From a bacterium BMS3Bbin08 (GTDB lineage: Bacteria; Nitrospirota; Thermodesulfovibrionia; UBA6902; BMS3Bbin08), in the NCBI GenBank assembly GCA_002897775.1, contig BDTR01000067.1, positions 1-37,253 of the forward strand: 37,253 nt of DNA, given 5' to 3'. Shown here piece by piece: positions 9,877 through 19,428 of this stretch (positions within the stretch are counted from its first letter, which is position 1; each line of letters opens with the position of its first letter). The notes under the pieces were generated by a model. It did no database searches, was not told where the DNA came from, and was given only the letters and a program-made list of their open reading frames with translations. The position numbers and the translations under genes are program-made.

Positions 9877-9904
9877 AAAAAAGGCGGGTAAAAACCCGCC
9901 TTTT
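9877..9904 (-). terminator. Rho-independent terminator after rpmA
   Basis: The arms AAAAGGCGGGT (9879-9889) and ACCCGCCTTTT (9894-9904) form an 11-bp stem with a 4-nt loop. On the minus strand the second arm is followed by a T-rich run. It lies 28 nt past the rpmA stop and should end most L21-L27 transcripts before obgE. The A/T flanks would also allow function in the other direction. Confidence 0.85.
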
Positions 9905-9931
9905 GGTCACGATCTGATAAATAATTATTAT

Positions 9932-10198
9932 TTACTGGGCCTGCTGTACAGGATAAACACTGATCAGCTTCCTCTTCCTGCCTTTGCGCTCAAAAGATAC
10001 AACGCCGCTGATCTTGGCATAGAGCGTATAATCGCATCCAAGACCGACATTGAACCCGGGATGGAACTTTGTGCCGTTCTGCTTCATAAGAATATTGCCT
10101 GCTTTTACGAACTGGCTGCCGTATTTTTTCACACCCAGGCGTTTTGACTTGCTGTCACGGCCGTTTCTTGTGCTTCCTACACCTTTTTTATGAGCCAT
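9932..10198 (-). CDS. rpmA: 50S ribosomal protein L27
   Basis: An 88-residue L27 with the family start [27 protein letters not shown] and the block [25 protein letters not shown]. The N-terminal tail reaches the peptidyl-transferase centre. There is no cleavable N-terminal extension of the Firmicutes kind. It is cotranscribed with rplU, 91 nt upstream, and followed by a strong terminator. Confidence 0.97.
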   Translation of the reverse strand: MAHKKGVGSTRNGRDSKSKRLGVKKYGSQFVKAGNILMKQNGTKFHPGFNVGLGCDYTLYAKISGVVSFERKGRKRKLISVYPVQQAQ

Positions 10199-10289
10199 CT
10201 TGAATCCTCCAACCCCGTTGTCCAGATTTTTTTAACTCCCACGTCCAGTTTCGTTTGCTTGGAAACTGTGGGAGCAGAATCTAACGGGG

Positions 10290-10598
10290 TTATTTAATTT
10301 GAATATCCTTGATCTTTACAGTTGTGTACGTCTGCCGGTGGCCTCTAAGCTTCCTATGGCCTTTTCTGGGCTTCTGCTTGAACACAAGCACTTTTTTTGC
10401 CTTGTCCTCGCCCATCACCTCTGCGGTTACCTTTGCCGACGAAATAAACGGCTTGCCGACAGAAACGTTCTTGCCGTCTGAGGTCATCAGTACATGATTG
10501 AACGTGACGGATTTTTTGTTATCGATCCTCTCGATCTTTAAGATGTCTCCTTCTGAGACCCTGTACTGTTTTCCGCCTGTCTCAATTATCGCATACAT
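10290..10598 (-). CDS. rplU: 50S ribosomal protein L21
   Basis: A 102-residue L21 starting MYAIIETGGKQYRVSEGD, with the signature KPRKGHRKLRGHRQTYTTVKIKDI near its end. The start at 10598 is chosen because it gives the family-standard N-terminus and has GGAGG 10 nt upstream; an in-frame extension to 10700 is not conserved. It heads the rplU-rpmA unit. Confidence 0.97.
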   Translation of the reverse strand: MYAIIETGGKQYRVSEGDILKIERIDNKKSVTFNHVLMTSDGKNVSVGKPFISSAKVTAEVMGEDKAKKVLVFKQKPRKGHRKLRGHRQTYTTVKIKDIQIK

Positions 10599-10740
10599 GG
10601 GGGTACTGCCTCCAATCGCTGAAATAGACATATTTTGTAACATAAAACCCCGGATAAAGTCAATTTTTGCGGCTAACATCCTGATGCACTTAAAATCCAC
10701 GACCCTGATTGTCTATAATACGGAAGTAGAGGTGCGTATA

Positions 10741-11421
10741 ATGAAAAAACTGATCCTTTTTGACATAGACGGCACGCTGATACATACCGGCGGCGCAGGG
10801 ACAATGTCCATGAACCTTGCTTTTAGAGAGCTTTTTGGAGTGGACGATGCTTTTAAGAACATTCCAATGGCCGGAAAAACGGACATGCAGATCATGAGGG
10901 AAGGGCTGATGACGCATGGGGTGCCTGAGCCGGACGGCAAATTAGAGAACATGATAAACACGTATCTGAGATTCCTTAAGACGGAAATCGATAATCCCAT
11001 GCGGACAATAAAGCCCGGCATCCAGGCAGTGCTTGAACTGCTAAGGGACATGAACACGCCGCTCGGACTTCTGACCGGCAATCTTGAAAAAGGGGCAAGG
11101 ATCAAGCTGAAGGCCTTTGGCCTGAACGATTATTTTCCTGACGGTGCGTTCGGCAGTGATCATGAAGACCGCGACATGCTTTTGCCGATCGCCATTGAGA
11201 AATTTTCCAAAAGAGGTTTTACGTTCGCGCCTGAGGATTGTGTTGTTATCGGAGACACTCCCAGGGATGTTAAATGTGCCAAGGTTCACGGCGCGCGATG
11301 CATTGCCGTTGCTACCGGCCCTTATTCAAAAGATGATCTGCTGGCCACGGACGCTGATGTTGTATTTGATTCCCTGCGGGATGTTGACAGGTGTATGGAG
11401 TTTATAAACAGGGTCAGTTAA
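10741..11421 (+). CDS. HAD-superfamily phosphatase, Gph-like
   Basis: A 226-residue haloacid-dehalogenase-type hydrolase. Motif I is FDIDGTLIHTGGAG with the nucleophile Asp and acid/base Asp; motif II is the Thr of LLTGN; motif III is probably the Lys of IEKFSKRGF; motif IV is VVIGDTPRDV. A C1-type helical cap lies between motifs I and II (residues 20-90), as in phosphoglycolate phosphatases and pyrophosphatases. Start 10741 is chosen because motif I then sits at the N-terminus; AGAGGTG precedes it. Substrate is not determined. It is divergent from rplU. Confidence 0.85.
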   Translation: MKKLILFDIDGTLIHTGGAGTMSMNLAFRELFGVDDAFKNIPMAGKTDMQIMREGLMTHGVPEPDGKLENMINTYLRFLKTEIDNPMRTIKPGIQAVLELLRDMNTPLGLLTGNLEKGARIKLKAFGLNDYFPDGAFGSDHEDRDMLLPIAIEKFSKRGFTFAPEDCVVIGDTPRDVKCAKVHGARCIAVATGPYSKDDLLATDADVVFDSLRDVDRCMEFINRVS

Positions 11422-11454
11422 AAGTTGGTTTTCTCGGGATAAGTGAACTTACCC

Positions 11455-12576
11455 TTATACGTTAAACTTAAAATTAATTATATCTCCGTCTTTGACAGCA
11501 TAGGTCTTTCCTTCGAGCCTGACAAGGCCTTTCCCCCTTGCCTTTACCATATCTTCATCTGAAGATATATAATCATCAAAGCCCACTACCTCTGCTCTTA
11601 TAAAACCCCTCTCAATATCCGAGTGTATTTTGCCTGCCGCATAGAGGGCTTCTGTCCCCTTTTTTATTGTCCAGGCCTTTACCTCGTCCGAGCCGACAGT
11701 AAAGAAGGACATGAGGCCAAGGGAGTCGTAAGAGACCCTGCAGAGCCTGTTCATGGCAGGTTCATCGATCCCAAGGTCATCGAGAAATGCCTTTGCCTCA
11801 TCACCCGGCAGCTGGGCGATCTCCATCTCGATTTTCCCGCATAACAGTATGACGGAGGGGATGCTGTCCAGGCCTTTTCCCATAAAAAGGTCTGTTATGT
11901 CAGCCCTCAGTTTTTTAACCTTATCCGCGTTAATGTCCTCTTCTCCTATGTTAAGCACGATTATTTCCGGCATTGTGCTCAGAAACTGATAAGCGGACAT
12001 GATCCTTTTTTCTTCGTCAGTAAATGAAACGTTCCTCAGGGATATCTCTTTTTCAAGCGCTTCCCTGCATTTAAACAAAACCGGCCTGGATGATACATCA
12101 TGTTTTTTGCCTTTTTTTGAGGCAAGATCCATTCTTTCCAGCCTCTTCTCAACAAATTCCAGATCTCCAAAAATGAGTTCGGTCTCAAACGACCTGACGT
12201 CCCTCACCGGGTCTGTACTTCCCAGGGGGTGTAAGACAGCTTCATCTTCAAACGCCCTGACAACATTAACTATCGCGTCCGAATCCTTGATCAGTTCGAA
12301 TACCGCGGTGTTTTGCGATATGTCCCCTCCCGAGGCGGTAGACGTAACACCGACATAATCAACATACTCAACTGTCGCGTAAGTGATCTTTTTCGGCTGA
12401 TATATAGAGGATAGTTTGTCGATCCTGCTATCAGGGACCTTTACGACCCCGATATGTTTTTCAGCCCCGCCGGAGATCAGCGTGGGGTATGTTGTTACGC
12501 TCAGGTCCAGGCCTGTAAGGGCGTTAAATACTGTTGTCTTGCCTGAATTGGAAAAACCGGTAATAGCGAGTTTCAT
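11455..12576 (-). CDS. ychF: YchF-like translation-associated NTPase
   Basis: A 373-residue P-loop protein of the Obg-related YchF family. The P-loop is GFSNSGKTTVFNALTG (7-22), followed by switch YPT, and the specificity motif is LNIGEED in place of NKxD, fitting the NxxE-type loop of YchF, which prefers ATP. A TGS domain closes the protein (WTIKKGTEALYAAGKIHSDIERGFIRAEVVGFDDY...GKTYAVKDGDIINFKFNV). YchF binds ribosomes and acts in stress response. The sequence differs enough from canonical YchF (no GLPNVGKST) that it may be a paralogous subfamily. Confidence 0.85.
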   Translation of the reverse strand: MKLAITGFSNSGKTTVFNALTGLDLSVTTYPTLISGGAEKHIGVVKVPDSRIDKLSSIYQPKKITYATVEYVDYVGVTSTASGGDISQNTAVFELIKDSDAIVNVVRAFEDEAVLHPLGSTDPVRDVRSFETELIFGDLEFVEKRLERMDLASKKGKKHDVSSRPVLFKCREALEKEISLRNVSFTDEEKRIMSAYQFLSTMPEIIVLNIGEEDINADKVKKLRADITDLFMGKGLDSIPSVILLCGKIEMEIAQLPGDEAKAFLDDLGIDEPAMNRLCRVSYDSLGLMSFFTVGSDEVKAWTIKKGTEALYAAGKIHSDIERGFIRAEVVGFDDYISSDEDMVKARGKGLVRLEGKTYAVKDGDIINFKFNV

Positions 12577-12735
12577 TATACTTTGGTCACGCGAATCATA
12601 GTATCATATCCAGAAAACCATGTCTGGGGGTTTATTAAACACATTAAGCAGGAGATCGAGAAGTTAAGAGGTTATGAAGTTAATATCCCGGCCTCTCATC
12701 ATCCTGACGTCCTATCTTCTCAGCTTCTGAATTTC

Positions 12736-14025
12736 TCAACTTCTTACGTCCCTGAATGCCTCAAATGCGGCTCTTGCGGTTTTGTTTATGTCTGCGGCAG
12801 AATGGGCAAGAGACATAAATCCGGCCTCGAATGCCGAGGGAGCCAGGTTTATCCCTCTATCGAGCATCTTTCTGAAGAATTTCGCGAACTTCACGGTATC
12901 AGTGTTTGCCGCGTCTGTGAAATTGCGGACCTCTTTGTCTGTAAAATATGTGCAGAACATTGTACCCGCGCGGTAGAACTTTGTCTTTACACCGGCGCGT
13001 TTTGCGGCGTCTGTCATGGCCTCTTCAAGCGCTTCTGCTTTGTTAAGGAGTTTTTTGTACGTAGCGCGGTTTGACAGTATTTTCAGGGTCTCGATACCTG
13101 CTGTCATTGCGAGCGGGTTTCCGGAGAGCGTGCCTGCCTGATATATCGGGCCGTCTGGCGCTATTTTTTTCATGATCTCTTTGCTTCCGCCGTACGCGCC
13201 GACAGGAAGACCGCCGCCGATCACCTTGCCGAGGCATGTCATATCAGGTTTTATATTGAAAGCCTGCTGAGCCCCTCCGTAGGATACCCTGAAGCCTGTC
13301 ATGACCTCGTCAAAGATAAGTATAATGCCGTATCTTTTTGTCAGCCGTCTCAGCCCCTGCAGAAATCCTTTTCCCGGCAGTACACATCCTGAGTTTCCAA
13401 TAACCGGCTCAATGATGACACAGGCAATACTTTTTGCGTTCTTTTTTATGGTCTTCTCAAGAAGTTTTAGATCATTAAAAGGCAGTGTGATGGTATGTCT
13501 GGCATAATCCTTTGGCACTCCGGGGCTTGTGGGCACGCCGAATGTCGCGGCGCCGGATCCTGCTTTTACGAGCAGGCCGTCAGCATGACCGTGATAACAG
13601 CCCTCGAATTTTATCACTTTGTCCCGTCCGGTCGATCCCCTGGCAGCCCTGATCGCGCTCATTGTCGCCTCAGTGCCTGAATTGACCATTCGCAGCATTT
13701 CCATGGAAGGGTATGCCTTTCTGATCATTCCGGCCAGCTCGATCTCAAGAGCAGTAGGCGCGCCATAGCTTGTTCCTTTTTCAGCGGCCTTTTGCAGGGC
13801 CCTTATTACCCTGGGGTGAGTGTGTCCGAGGATCATCGGCCCCCATGAGAGCACGTAGTCTATATATTCGTTCCCGTCCGCGTCGTATATTTTTGAGCCT
13901 TTTGCCGACTTGATAAAAAGCGGACTGCCGCCTACGGCCTTGAATGCGCGCACAGGGCTGTTTACCCCGCCCGGCATAAGCCGCTTTGCCTGTTTGAAAA
14001 GTTCTATGGATCTGGTGTGTTTCAT
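12736..14025 (-). CDS. hemL: Glutamate-1-semialdehyde 2,1-aminomutase
   Basis: A 429-residue PLP enzyme making 5-aminolevulinate from glutamate-1-semialdehyde in the C5 heme pathway. Typical blocks are [85 protein letters not shown] and [16 protein letters not shown] containing the PLP lysine. Length is normal. It stands alone on the minus strand, 159 nt upstream of ychF in the same direction. Confidence 0.96.
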   Translation of the reverse strand: MKHTRSIELFKQAKRLMPGGVNSPVRAFKAVGGSPLFIKSAKGSKIYDADGNEYIDYVLSWGPMILGHTHPRVIRALQKAAEKGTSYGAPTALEIELAGMIRKAYPSMEMLRMVNSGTEATMSAIRAARGSTGRDKVIKFEGCYHGHADGLLVKAGSGAATFGVPTSPGVPKDYARHTITLPFNDLKLLEKTIKKNAKSIACVIIEPVIGNSGCVLPGKGFLQGLRRLTKRYGIILIFDEVMTGFRVSYGGAQQAFNIKPDMTCLGKVIGGGLPVGAYGGSKEIMKKIAPDGPIYQAGTLSGNPLAMTAGIETLKILSNRATYKKLLNKAEALEEAMTDAAKRAGVKTKFYRAGTMFCTYFTDKEVRNFTDAANTDTVKFAKFFRKMLDRGINLAPSAFEAGFMSLAHSAADINKTARAAFEAFRDVRS

Positions 14026-14303
14026 CAGTGCTATCTATTAAACAATAATTGAATTATCCTTGTCAAAAGAAGGAAACCGTTGACAGGGATATTACAGGAT
14101 AACACCAGACAACTCAGGGTTATCCCTTGAAAATTTTGGCAAAATATAATAAGCAAGCTAAAAAACACATAAGACATGCAAAGTAACATAAATGTATATT
14201 TTTGCGCAAAAAGTGAACAATATTGACAATCTAGAGCACAATTGATGATAATAAAAGCAAGGGATATTGACAATTCGGAGCTAAAAATAAAACAATATTA
14301 TCG
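14026..14303. promoter_or_regulatory. Divergent intergenic region, hemL / surface operon
   Basis: An AT-rich 278-bp gap between divergent genes. It holds two copies of TATTGACAAT (14221-14230 and 14265-14274, about 44 bp apart), a perfect palindrome TTTTTGCGCAAAAA (14199-14212) and a TATAAT (14145-14150). No single well-spaced -35/-10 pair stands out, and the first lipoprotein has no clear Shine-Dalgarno. The doubled motif could be a regulator site. Confidence 0.35.
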
Positions 14304-16724
14304 ATGAAACACATATCTGCAAACATTAGGAATTTATTCGCGATTTTTTTTTGTCTCGCCCTTTTAGGCTGTGGCAGCAGCAACTGGTCTGTTCCCGGCT
14401 CTTCAGTTAACAGTCCCCCTGTAGTAGTGATAACAGGCCCGCTGGATGGAAGTATCTTAGATGAAGGAACGGTCATAACATTTACAGGTACGGCACAGGA
14501 CGCTGATGAAGGCGCATTAAGCGGGGCTTTCCTTGTATGGACATCAGATATTAACGGCCAGATAGGGACAGGCACAACATTTGATATAACAACACTGTCC
14601 AGGGGTGTTCATGTAATAACACTTACAGCAACAGATGCAAGCGGTGAAAGTGGCACAGCCTCGATAACCATAACGATAAGAATACCGTGGTTTGGCGCGC
14701 AGTGGGGCTTTCGCCAGCAGATAACAATAAGCGCGTCAATGGCGCCTTCGGACCAGACGGACTTTCCTGCGTTTGTAAAGATAACGGACCAGTTAAACCC
14801 CCTGTTTGACAACGCGCAGGCCGATGGAGACGACATATTGTTCACAGCTGATGACGGAGTAAGCAAATTAGACCATGAAGTAGAGTATTACCAGAGCACA
14901 GGCACAGAGGAGCTTGACGCCTGGGTAAGGATAGCGAACCTTTCATCCACCTCAGACACAGTCATATACATGTATTACGGGAACAGCGGTGCTTTAAATC
15001 AGGAGAATGTCAACGGGGTCTGGGATGCCGGTTTTGCGGGCGTTTGGCATTTAAAAGAAGAACAGGCAGGGACAGGCAATCTCGGTTTGTATCGAGATTC
15101 TACTACCAATAATAACCACGGTGATGATTATGTCTCAGCTACCGGACAAGACGGACAGATCAATAGCGGTCAAGAATTTGATGGGGTGAGTGATTATGTT
15201 GATTTTGGGAATGATGCGAGTTTGGATATTACTGGTGGGATTACAATTGAGGCCTGGGTGAAGCCGGCACTATCTGGTTTTGACAGGGCAAGATATGTTA
15301 TTGATTCTGTTCATGCAAGTTCTGATATTGATGTTGTTAGTTATGTTGATAATAATGTGATCAGTGTTGATGGTTCACCTTATATAACCCTTAATGCGGG
15401 GCAGACAGGAACGATAGGCAGTTCTGACATCTCCCAGGGAAGTGAGATAGGTGGAACCGGGCCGTTTGCCCTTGCCTCAAGGTCTACTATTGGTGACGAA
15501 ATGGTTCCTGCAACGTTCGCAGGAATAGAGTTCGTTTATGATGCTGGAAGAAGCGTTCAATATTTATACTTTTGCAATCCATTTGGTCCTGGCAATGCCG
15601 ACATAACTGTGTATAACAGCGCAGGGGGTATCTTATGGGGTCCAGAAATATTGGCGCAGGGTGACTGTACTTCTACCGGAGCTTTAAATCCCGGGGATGA
15701 TTATTACAGAGTTTTATCAGATATCCCGATATTAGGACAGGCTGACAATTCCACTACTATAGATGGGTATGTTATGTATCCAATAGCTGATGATTTGTGG
15801 GGTATAAGAAGTAATGGTGTTTATGCTGGTGTTGCTAAAGACAGTACAACAGTTGATATGTATGCCAGCGATGGCAGTTCTTTAACCGGGAACATCTATA
15901 ATCAAGGAGATAGTTTTATAGTAAATATCGGTAGCTCCGGGAGTGATGGAGTAGGTAGCGCCATTCACTTGAACGCTTCTCAATCAGCATTAGGAGCAAT
16001 ACAACAGGCAGACAGCGATGGTGGTGAATCAACAACATTCCTGCCGAATTCTGAATTAAGTTATGTTTTTGCAGTTCCACAACCATCTGAATACATTGCC
16101 CTTGCCCTGAACGAAGGAAGTAAATGTGTTGTTTATGATTCGGCTGGCAATATATTGGACCAGGAAACTACTACTCAACAAACATATCCATATCCATCAA
16201 AGATTCTTTTTGCGGGAGCAGATTATGTTCAGAAATTTCCTGCGGGTGTGTTTGTTGTATGCGATGCGCCGGCCTATGCTTATTATGAAAGAATTGACAC
16301 CGGACTTGATACTGATGAAGTAAACCTCTGGGGATTGAGGGATTTGGGAATTGTGAGTAAGGGAGGTGCTTATGCTCTAACTTATTCTCCTGGCGGCAAG
16401 GTAAATGGTTTTGTCAATGGTATCGGGATTTCTGCCGATGTCTCTCTGGATGTATGGAGCCATTTGGTTTTAACTTACAATGGTTCAGAACAAAAAATTT
16501 ATGTAGACGGCGTGCCAATAGCAACGAGAAATTTATCTGGTTTAATATTAGATGTAACCACTAACCTTGAAATAGGAAGATTCGCTAATTGGTATTTTAA
16601 CAGTTCAATGGATGAAGTCCGTGTCTCTGATGTTGACCGGTCGGCCGACTGGATATTAACCGAATACAACAACCAGAGCAACCCTGCCGGGTTTTTGACC
16701 TTTGGCGCTGAGGAGGTTTTGTGA
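14304..16724 (+). CDS. Large lipoprotein: Ig-like, DUF2341, interrupted LamG
   Basis: An 806-residue exported lipoprotein: signal peptide with lipobox LLGC (Cys23). Residues 35-125 form an Ig/PKD-like domain (PPVVVITGP to TASITITI). Residues 130-235 match DUF2341 (WGFRQQITISASM...DDILFTADDGVSKLDHEVEYY...YMYYGN). A LamG/concanavalin-like domain begins at about 245 (NNNHGDDYV, EFDGVSDYVDFG, ITIEAWVKP), is broken by about 350 residues, and resumes at GIVSKGGAYALTYSPGG to the end (VLTYNGSEQKIYVDG, MDEVRVSDVDRSADWILTEYNNQ). Sugar or surface binding is a guess from LamG. First of four paralogues, coupled to the next by TGATG. Confidence 0.8.
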   Translation: MKHISANIRNLFAIFFCLALLGCGSSNWSVPGSSVNSPPVVVITGPLDGSILDEGTVITFTGTAQDADEGALSGAFLVWTSDINGQIGTGTTFDITTLSRGVHVITLTATDASGESGTASITITIRIPWFGAQWGFRQQITISASMAPSDQTDFPAFVKITDQLNPLFDNAQADGDDILFTADDGVSKLDHEVEYYQSTGTEELDAWVRIANLSSTSDTVIYMYYGNSGALNQENVNGVWDAGFAGVWHLKEEQAGTGNLGLYRDSTTNNNHGDDYVSATGQDGQINSGQEFDGVSDYVDFGNDASLDITGGITIEAWVKPALSGFDRARYVIDSVHASSDIDVVSYVDNNVISVDGSPYITLNAGQTGTIGSSDISQGSEIGGTGPFALASRSTIGDEMVPATFAGIEFVYDAGRSVQYLYFCNPFGPGNADITVYNSAGGILWGPEILAQGDCTSTGALNPGDDYYRVLSDIPILGQADNSTTIDGYVMYPIADDLWGIRSNGVYAGVAKDSTTVDMYASDGSSLTGNIYNQGDSFIVNIGSSGSDGVGSAIHLNASQSALGAIQQADSDGGESTTFLPNSELSYVFAVPQPSEYIALALNEGSKCVVYDSAGNILDQETTTQQTYPYPSKILFAGADYVQKFPAGVFVVCDAPAYAYYERIDTGLDTDEVNLWGLRDLGIVSKGGAYALTYSPGGKVNGFVNGIGISADVSLDVWSHLVLTYNGSEQKIYVDGVPIATRNLSGLILDVTTNLEIGRFANWYFNSSMDEVRVSDVDRSADWILTEYNNQSNPAGFLTFGAEEVL

Positions 16725-18253
16725 TGTATACTAAAGACGTGAAAAGGGAGACAGCAATAAAGATCTTATTGTCTGGATTGCTCTTTTTTCTTGTTCTTAC
16801 ATCCCAGAGCTGCAGCAGCAGTAACTGGTCTGTTCCCAGCGCAGCATCTAACCTCTCGCCGGCAGTAGTGATCACAAGCCCGTTTGCAGGCAACATATCA
16901 GATGAAGGAACGAACGTAACGTTCACAGGTTCGGCAAATGACCCGGAGGACGGCGCATTAAGCGGGGCTTCTCTTGTATGGACATCAGACAGGGACGGGC
17001 AGATAGGGATAGGCCTGACATTTGATATAACAACACTGTCCAGGGGTGTTCATGTAATAACACTTACGGCAGCAGACGAAAGCGGAGGGCAGGGGACAGC
17101 TGTAATGACCATAACAGTAAGAACACCGTGGTTTGGCTCGCAGTGGGGGTGCAGGCAGCAGATAACAATAAGCGCGTCAATGGCGCCTTTGGACCAGACA
17201 GACTTTCCCGCGCTTATACAGATAACAGACCAGAACAATCCATTGTTTGACAACGCGCAGGCCGGTGGAGACGACATATTGTTCACAGACCTGGATGGAG
17301 TGAACCAGTTAGACCATGAGATAGAGCTTTACAGCAGTACAGGCACAGAAGAGCTTGACGCGTGGGTAAGGATAAACCTTTCATCAACATCGGATACGAT
17401 ACTGTATATGTATTACGGAAACGGGGGTGCCGCGAACCAGGAAAATGTCAATGCAGTGTGGAGCAATGATTTTATAATGGTTCAGCACCTGAACGAAAGC
17501 CCTGCGAACGGTGTTGCAGGACATATTGACTCTGCTCCTATTACTGACCCGAAGAAGGTCCCTTATAACTTCATTCCGCAAAATTTCGATGGTGTAGTAG
17601 GAACAACTGATGCAGCAGGAAAAATAGCCGGTGCTGATTATTTTGCGGGTGATGATGACTTTTTGGCCTCAGATCCCACGTTTTATGGATCTGATCAATT
17701 TAGAAATGTATATTTTGTAGATCATTGGAGTAACGTTCCTGCTGATCCTGATCGTAATGGTACCTGGACATTTTCAGCCTGGGTTCAGACGCCGACCGCG
17801 GGTCGAGCTGTATTTTCAGAAGGGAATAATGCTGCAGTGGCCTGGAATAGGGTAAGGCTTGATGCTTCCGGGCAGTTTGACAGCAACGGCTTAAATAACA
17901 GCTGGACCCCGACCCATGGTATTACTTCTAATGCGACAGGCCTGAATGATAACACATGGAAATATCTGGTTATGGCCTATGATAACGGTGATCTGGACAT
18001 GTATATAAACGGCAGTTTCGATCAAAACAGTTTTCTGGCACCTCTTGGCAATATTAGCATATATCATTCAGCCATAGGCTCATGGAGGAGATATTACAGC
18101 GGAGCCTGGCGGAATTACAGTTTCTGGGAGGGTCTTATCGATGAAGTACGTGCTTCAAAGATCAACCGTTCGGCCGACTGGATATTGACCGAATACAATA
18201 ACCAGGACAACCCTGCCGGGTTTTTAACCTTTGGCACTGAGGAGGTTTTGTGA
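16724..18253 (+). CDS. Lipoprotein paralogue 2: Ig-like, DUF2341, LamG
   Basis: A 509-residue lipoprotein, lipobox SQSC with Cys30. The Ig-like segment (AVVITSPFAGNISDEGTNVTFTGS...) and DUF2341 (WGCRQQITISASM...DDILFTDLDGVNQLDHEIELY) are followed by an uninterrupted LamG ending MDEVRASK-type LIDEVRASKINRSADWILTEYNNQ. ATG 16724 is preferred over the GTG just before it: GAGGAGG is 7 nt upstream and the ATG overlaps the previous TGA (TGATG), giving translational coupling. The Ig-like part is nearly identical at DNA level to that of paralogue 4. Confidence 0.8.
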   Translation: MYTKDVKRETAIKILLSGLLFFLVLTSQSCSSSNWSVPSAASNLSPAVVITSPFAGNISDEGTNVTFTGSANDPEDGALSGASLVWTSDRDGQIGIGLTFDITTLSRGVHVITLTAADESGGQGTAVMTITVRTPWFGSQWGCRQQITISASMAPLDQTDFPALIQITDQNNPLFDNAQAGGDDILFTDLDGVNQLDHEIELYSSTGTEELDAWVRINLSSTSDTILYMYYGNGGAANQENVNAVWSNDFIMVQHLNESPANGVAGHIDSAPITDPKKVPYNFIPQNFDGVVGTTDAAGKIAGADYFAGDDDFLASDPTFYGSDQFRNVYFVDHWSNVPADPDRNGTWTFSAWVQTPTAGRAVFSEGNNAAVAWNRVRLDASGQFDSNGLNNSWTPTHGITSNATGLNDNTWKYLVMAYDNGDLDMYINGSFDQNSFLAPLGNISIYHSAIGSWRRYYSGAWRNYSFWEGLIDEVRASKINRSADWILTEYNNQDNPAGFLTFGTEEVL

Positions 18254-19428
18254 TGTATACTAAAGATGTGAAAAGGGAGAAAGCAATAAAAATCTTATTG
18301 ACTGGATTGCTCTTCTGTTTTGTTTTTACATTCCAGGGCTGCAGCAGTGCCAAGTGGCCAGTTCCGAGTGAAAGAGTGTGGTATGATGGCAGCTGGCTAT
18401 ACAGACAGCAAATCACAATATCAAGCTCAATGGCTCCCTCAGATCAGAGTGATTTCCCTGTATTAATAAAAATCACCAATCAAAACAATCCTGTTTTTGC
18501 CAATGCACAATCAAATGGAGATGACATCCTTTTTACTTCCTCTGATGGCACAACCAGGTTAGACCATGAGATTGAGTATTACAGCAGCTTAGCCACTAAA
18601 GAGTTAGATGCATGGGTCAGGATACCAAGCTTATCCTCTTCTTCGGATACAGTAATTTATATGTATTACAGCAACAGCAGTGTTTCCAACCAGGAAAATG
18701 TTGCCGGGGTCTGGGATAGCAATTTCACACTGGTTCAGCACCTGCAGGAGACTTCCGGAACACATCTTGATTCCACATCAAACAATAATGATTCAATTTC
18801 TATAGATGTAACCGCTCAAGGCACTGCCACAGGACAAATAAACGGCGCTGATGAGTTTGTCGGGGCAAGTCTAAATGATGTTACATTGCCAATGCTCCGT
18901 AATTTAATTGATAATTTCATGACTGATGGTGATGCTACTGATGATCACGGGACTATTGAGGTCTGGATGTACCCCACAGGTTCTCCTGAATCTAATGATA
19001 ATGTTGTTGCTTTACCGCCTGCGTGGTCTGACAACTGGCAACAGGGGGGAGTGTTTAGAGGTATATATCCGATTGGCGGAAATGACAGGATCTGGGTTGT
19101 AAGTGGTTGGTCACCTAAAGCTATACTTTCGACTGATTATAACGTTGATGAATGGGTATATATTGCCTGGGTCTACACCGATGATGGTGTTTTACATGGT
19201 TATAAAAATGGTATTGAATTTGGTTCAACAAGTGCCGTAGAAGCAACGGCTGGTTACCTTCACATAGGTAGTACGAACAGCTGGGCGGCTCCTGGGTATT
19301 TTACAGGTAACATTGATGAATTGCGCACCTCTGATATAGCCCGCTCAGGAGACTGGCTTCTTACCTCCTTTAATAACCAGAGCAACCCTGCGGGGTTCTT
19401 AACCTTTGCCGCTGAGGAAGTGTACTAA
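18253..19428 (+). CDS. Lipoprotein paralogue 3: DUF2341, LamG
   Basis: A 391-residue lipoprotein with lipobox FQGC (Cys30). The N-terminus MYTKDVKREKAIKILLTGLLF copies that of paralogue 2. It lacks the Ig-like domain: DUF2341 (YRQQITISSSMAPSDQ...DDILFTSSDGTTRLDHEIEYY...YMYYSNS) follows almost directly after the anchor. LamG then runs to IDELRTSDIARSGDWLLTSFNNQSNPAGFLTFAAEE. The start ATG overlaps the preceding TGA, with the same GAGGAGG upstream. Removal of the Ig-like spacer would bring the LamG closer to the membrane. Confidence 0.8.
   Translation: MYTKDVKREKAIKILLTGLLFCFVFTFQGCSSAKWPVPSERVWYDGSWLYRQQITISSSMAPSDQSDFPVLIKITNQNNPVFANAQSNGDDILFTSSDGTTRLDHEIEYYSSLATKELDAWVRIPSLSSSSDTVIYMYYSNSSVSNQENVAGVWDSNFTLVQHLQETSGTHLDSTSNNNDSISIDVTAQGTATGQINGADEFVGASLNDVTLPMLRNLIDNFMTDGDATDDHGTIEVWMYPTGSPESNDNVVALPPAWSDNWQQGGVFRGIYPIGGNDRIWVVSGWSPKAILSTDYNVDEWVYIAWVYTDDGVLHGYKNGIEFGSTSAVEATAGYLHIGSTNSWAAPGYFTGNIDELRTSDIARSGDWLLTSFNNQSNPAGFLTFAAEEVY

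Noticed and set aside
10599-10700. N-terminal extension of L21
   Set aside because: The extension is not part of the L21 family and the internal ATG has GGAGG upstream.
10498-10740. N-terminal extension of the HAD phosphatase
   Set aside because: It overlaps the rplU coding region and HAD motif I should lie at the N-terminus; ATG 10741 fits.
12583-13074. Plus-strand frame of 163 residues with many cysteines
   Set aside because: It lies opposite hemL, whose family match is clear; the cysteines come from the antisense reading.
14199-14212. Palindrome TTTTTGCGCAAAAA as terminator
   Set aside because: It lies between divergent genes, where no terminator is needed, and the stem is too short and AT-rich; listed only as a possible regulator site.
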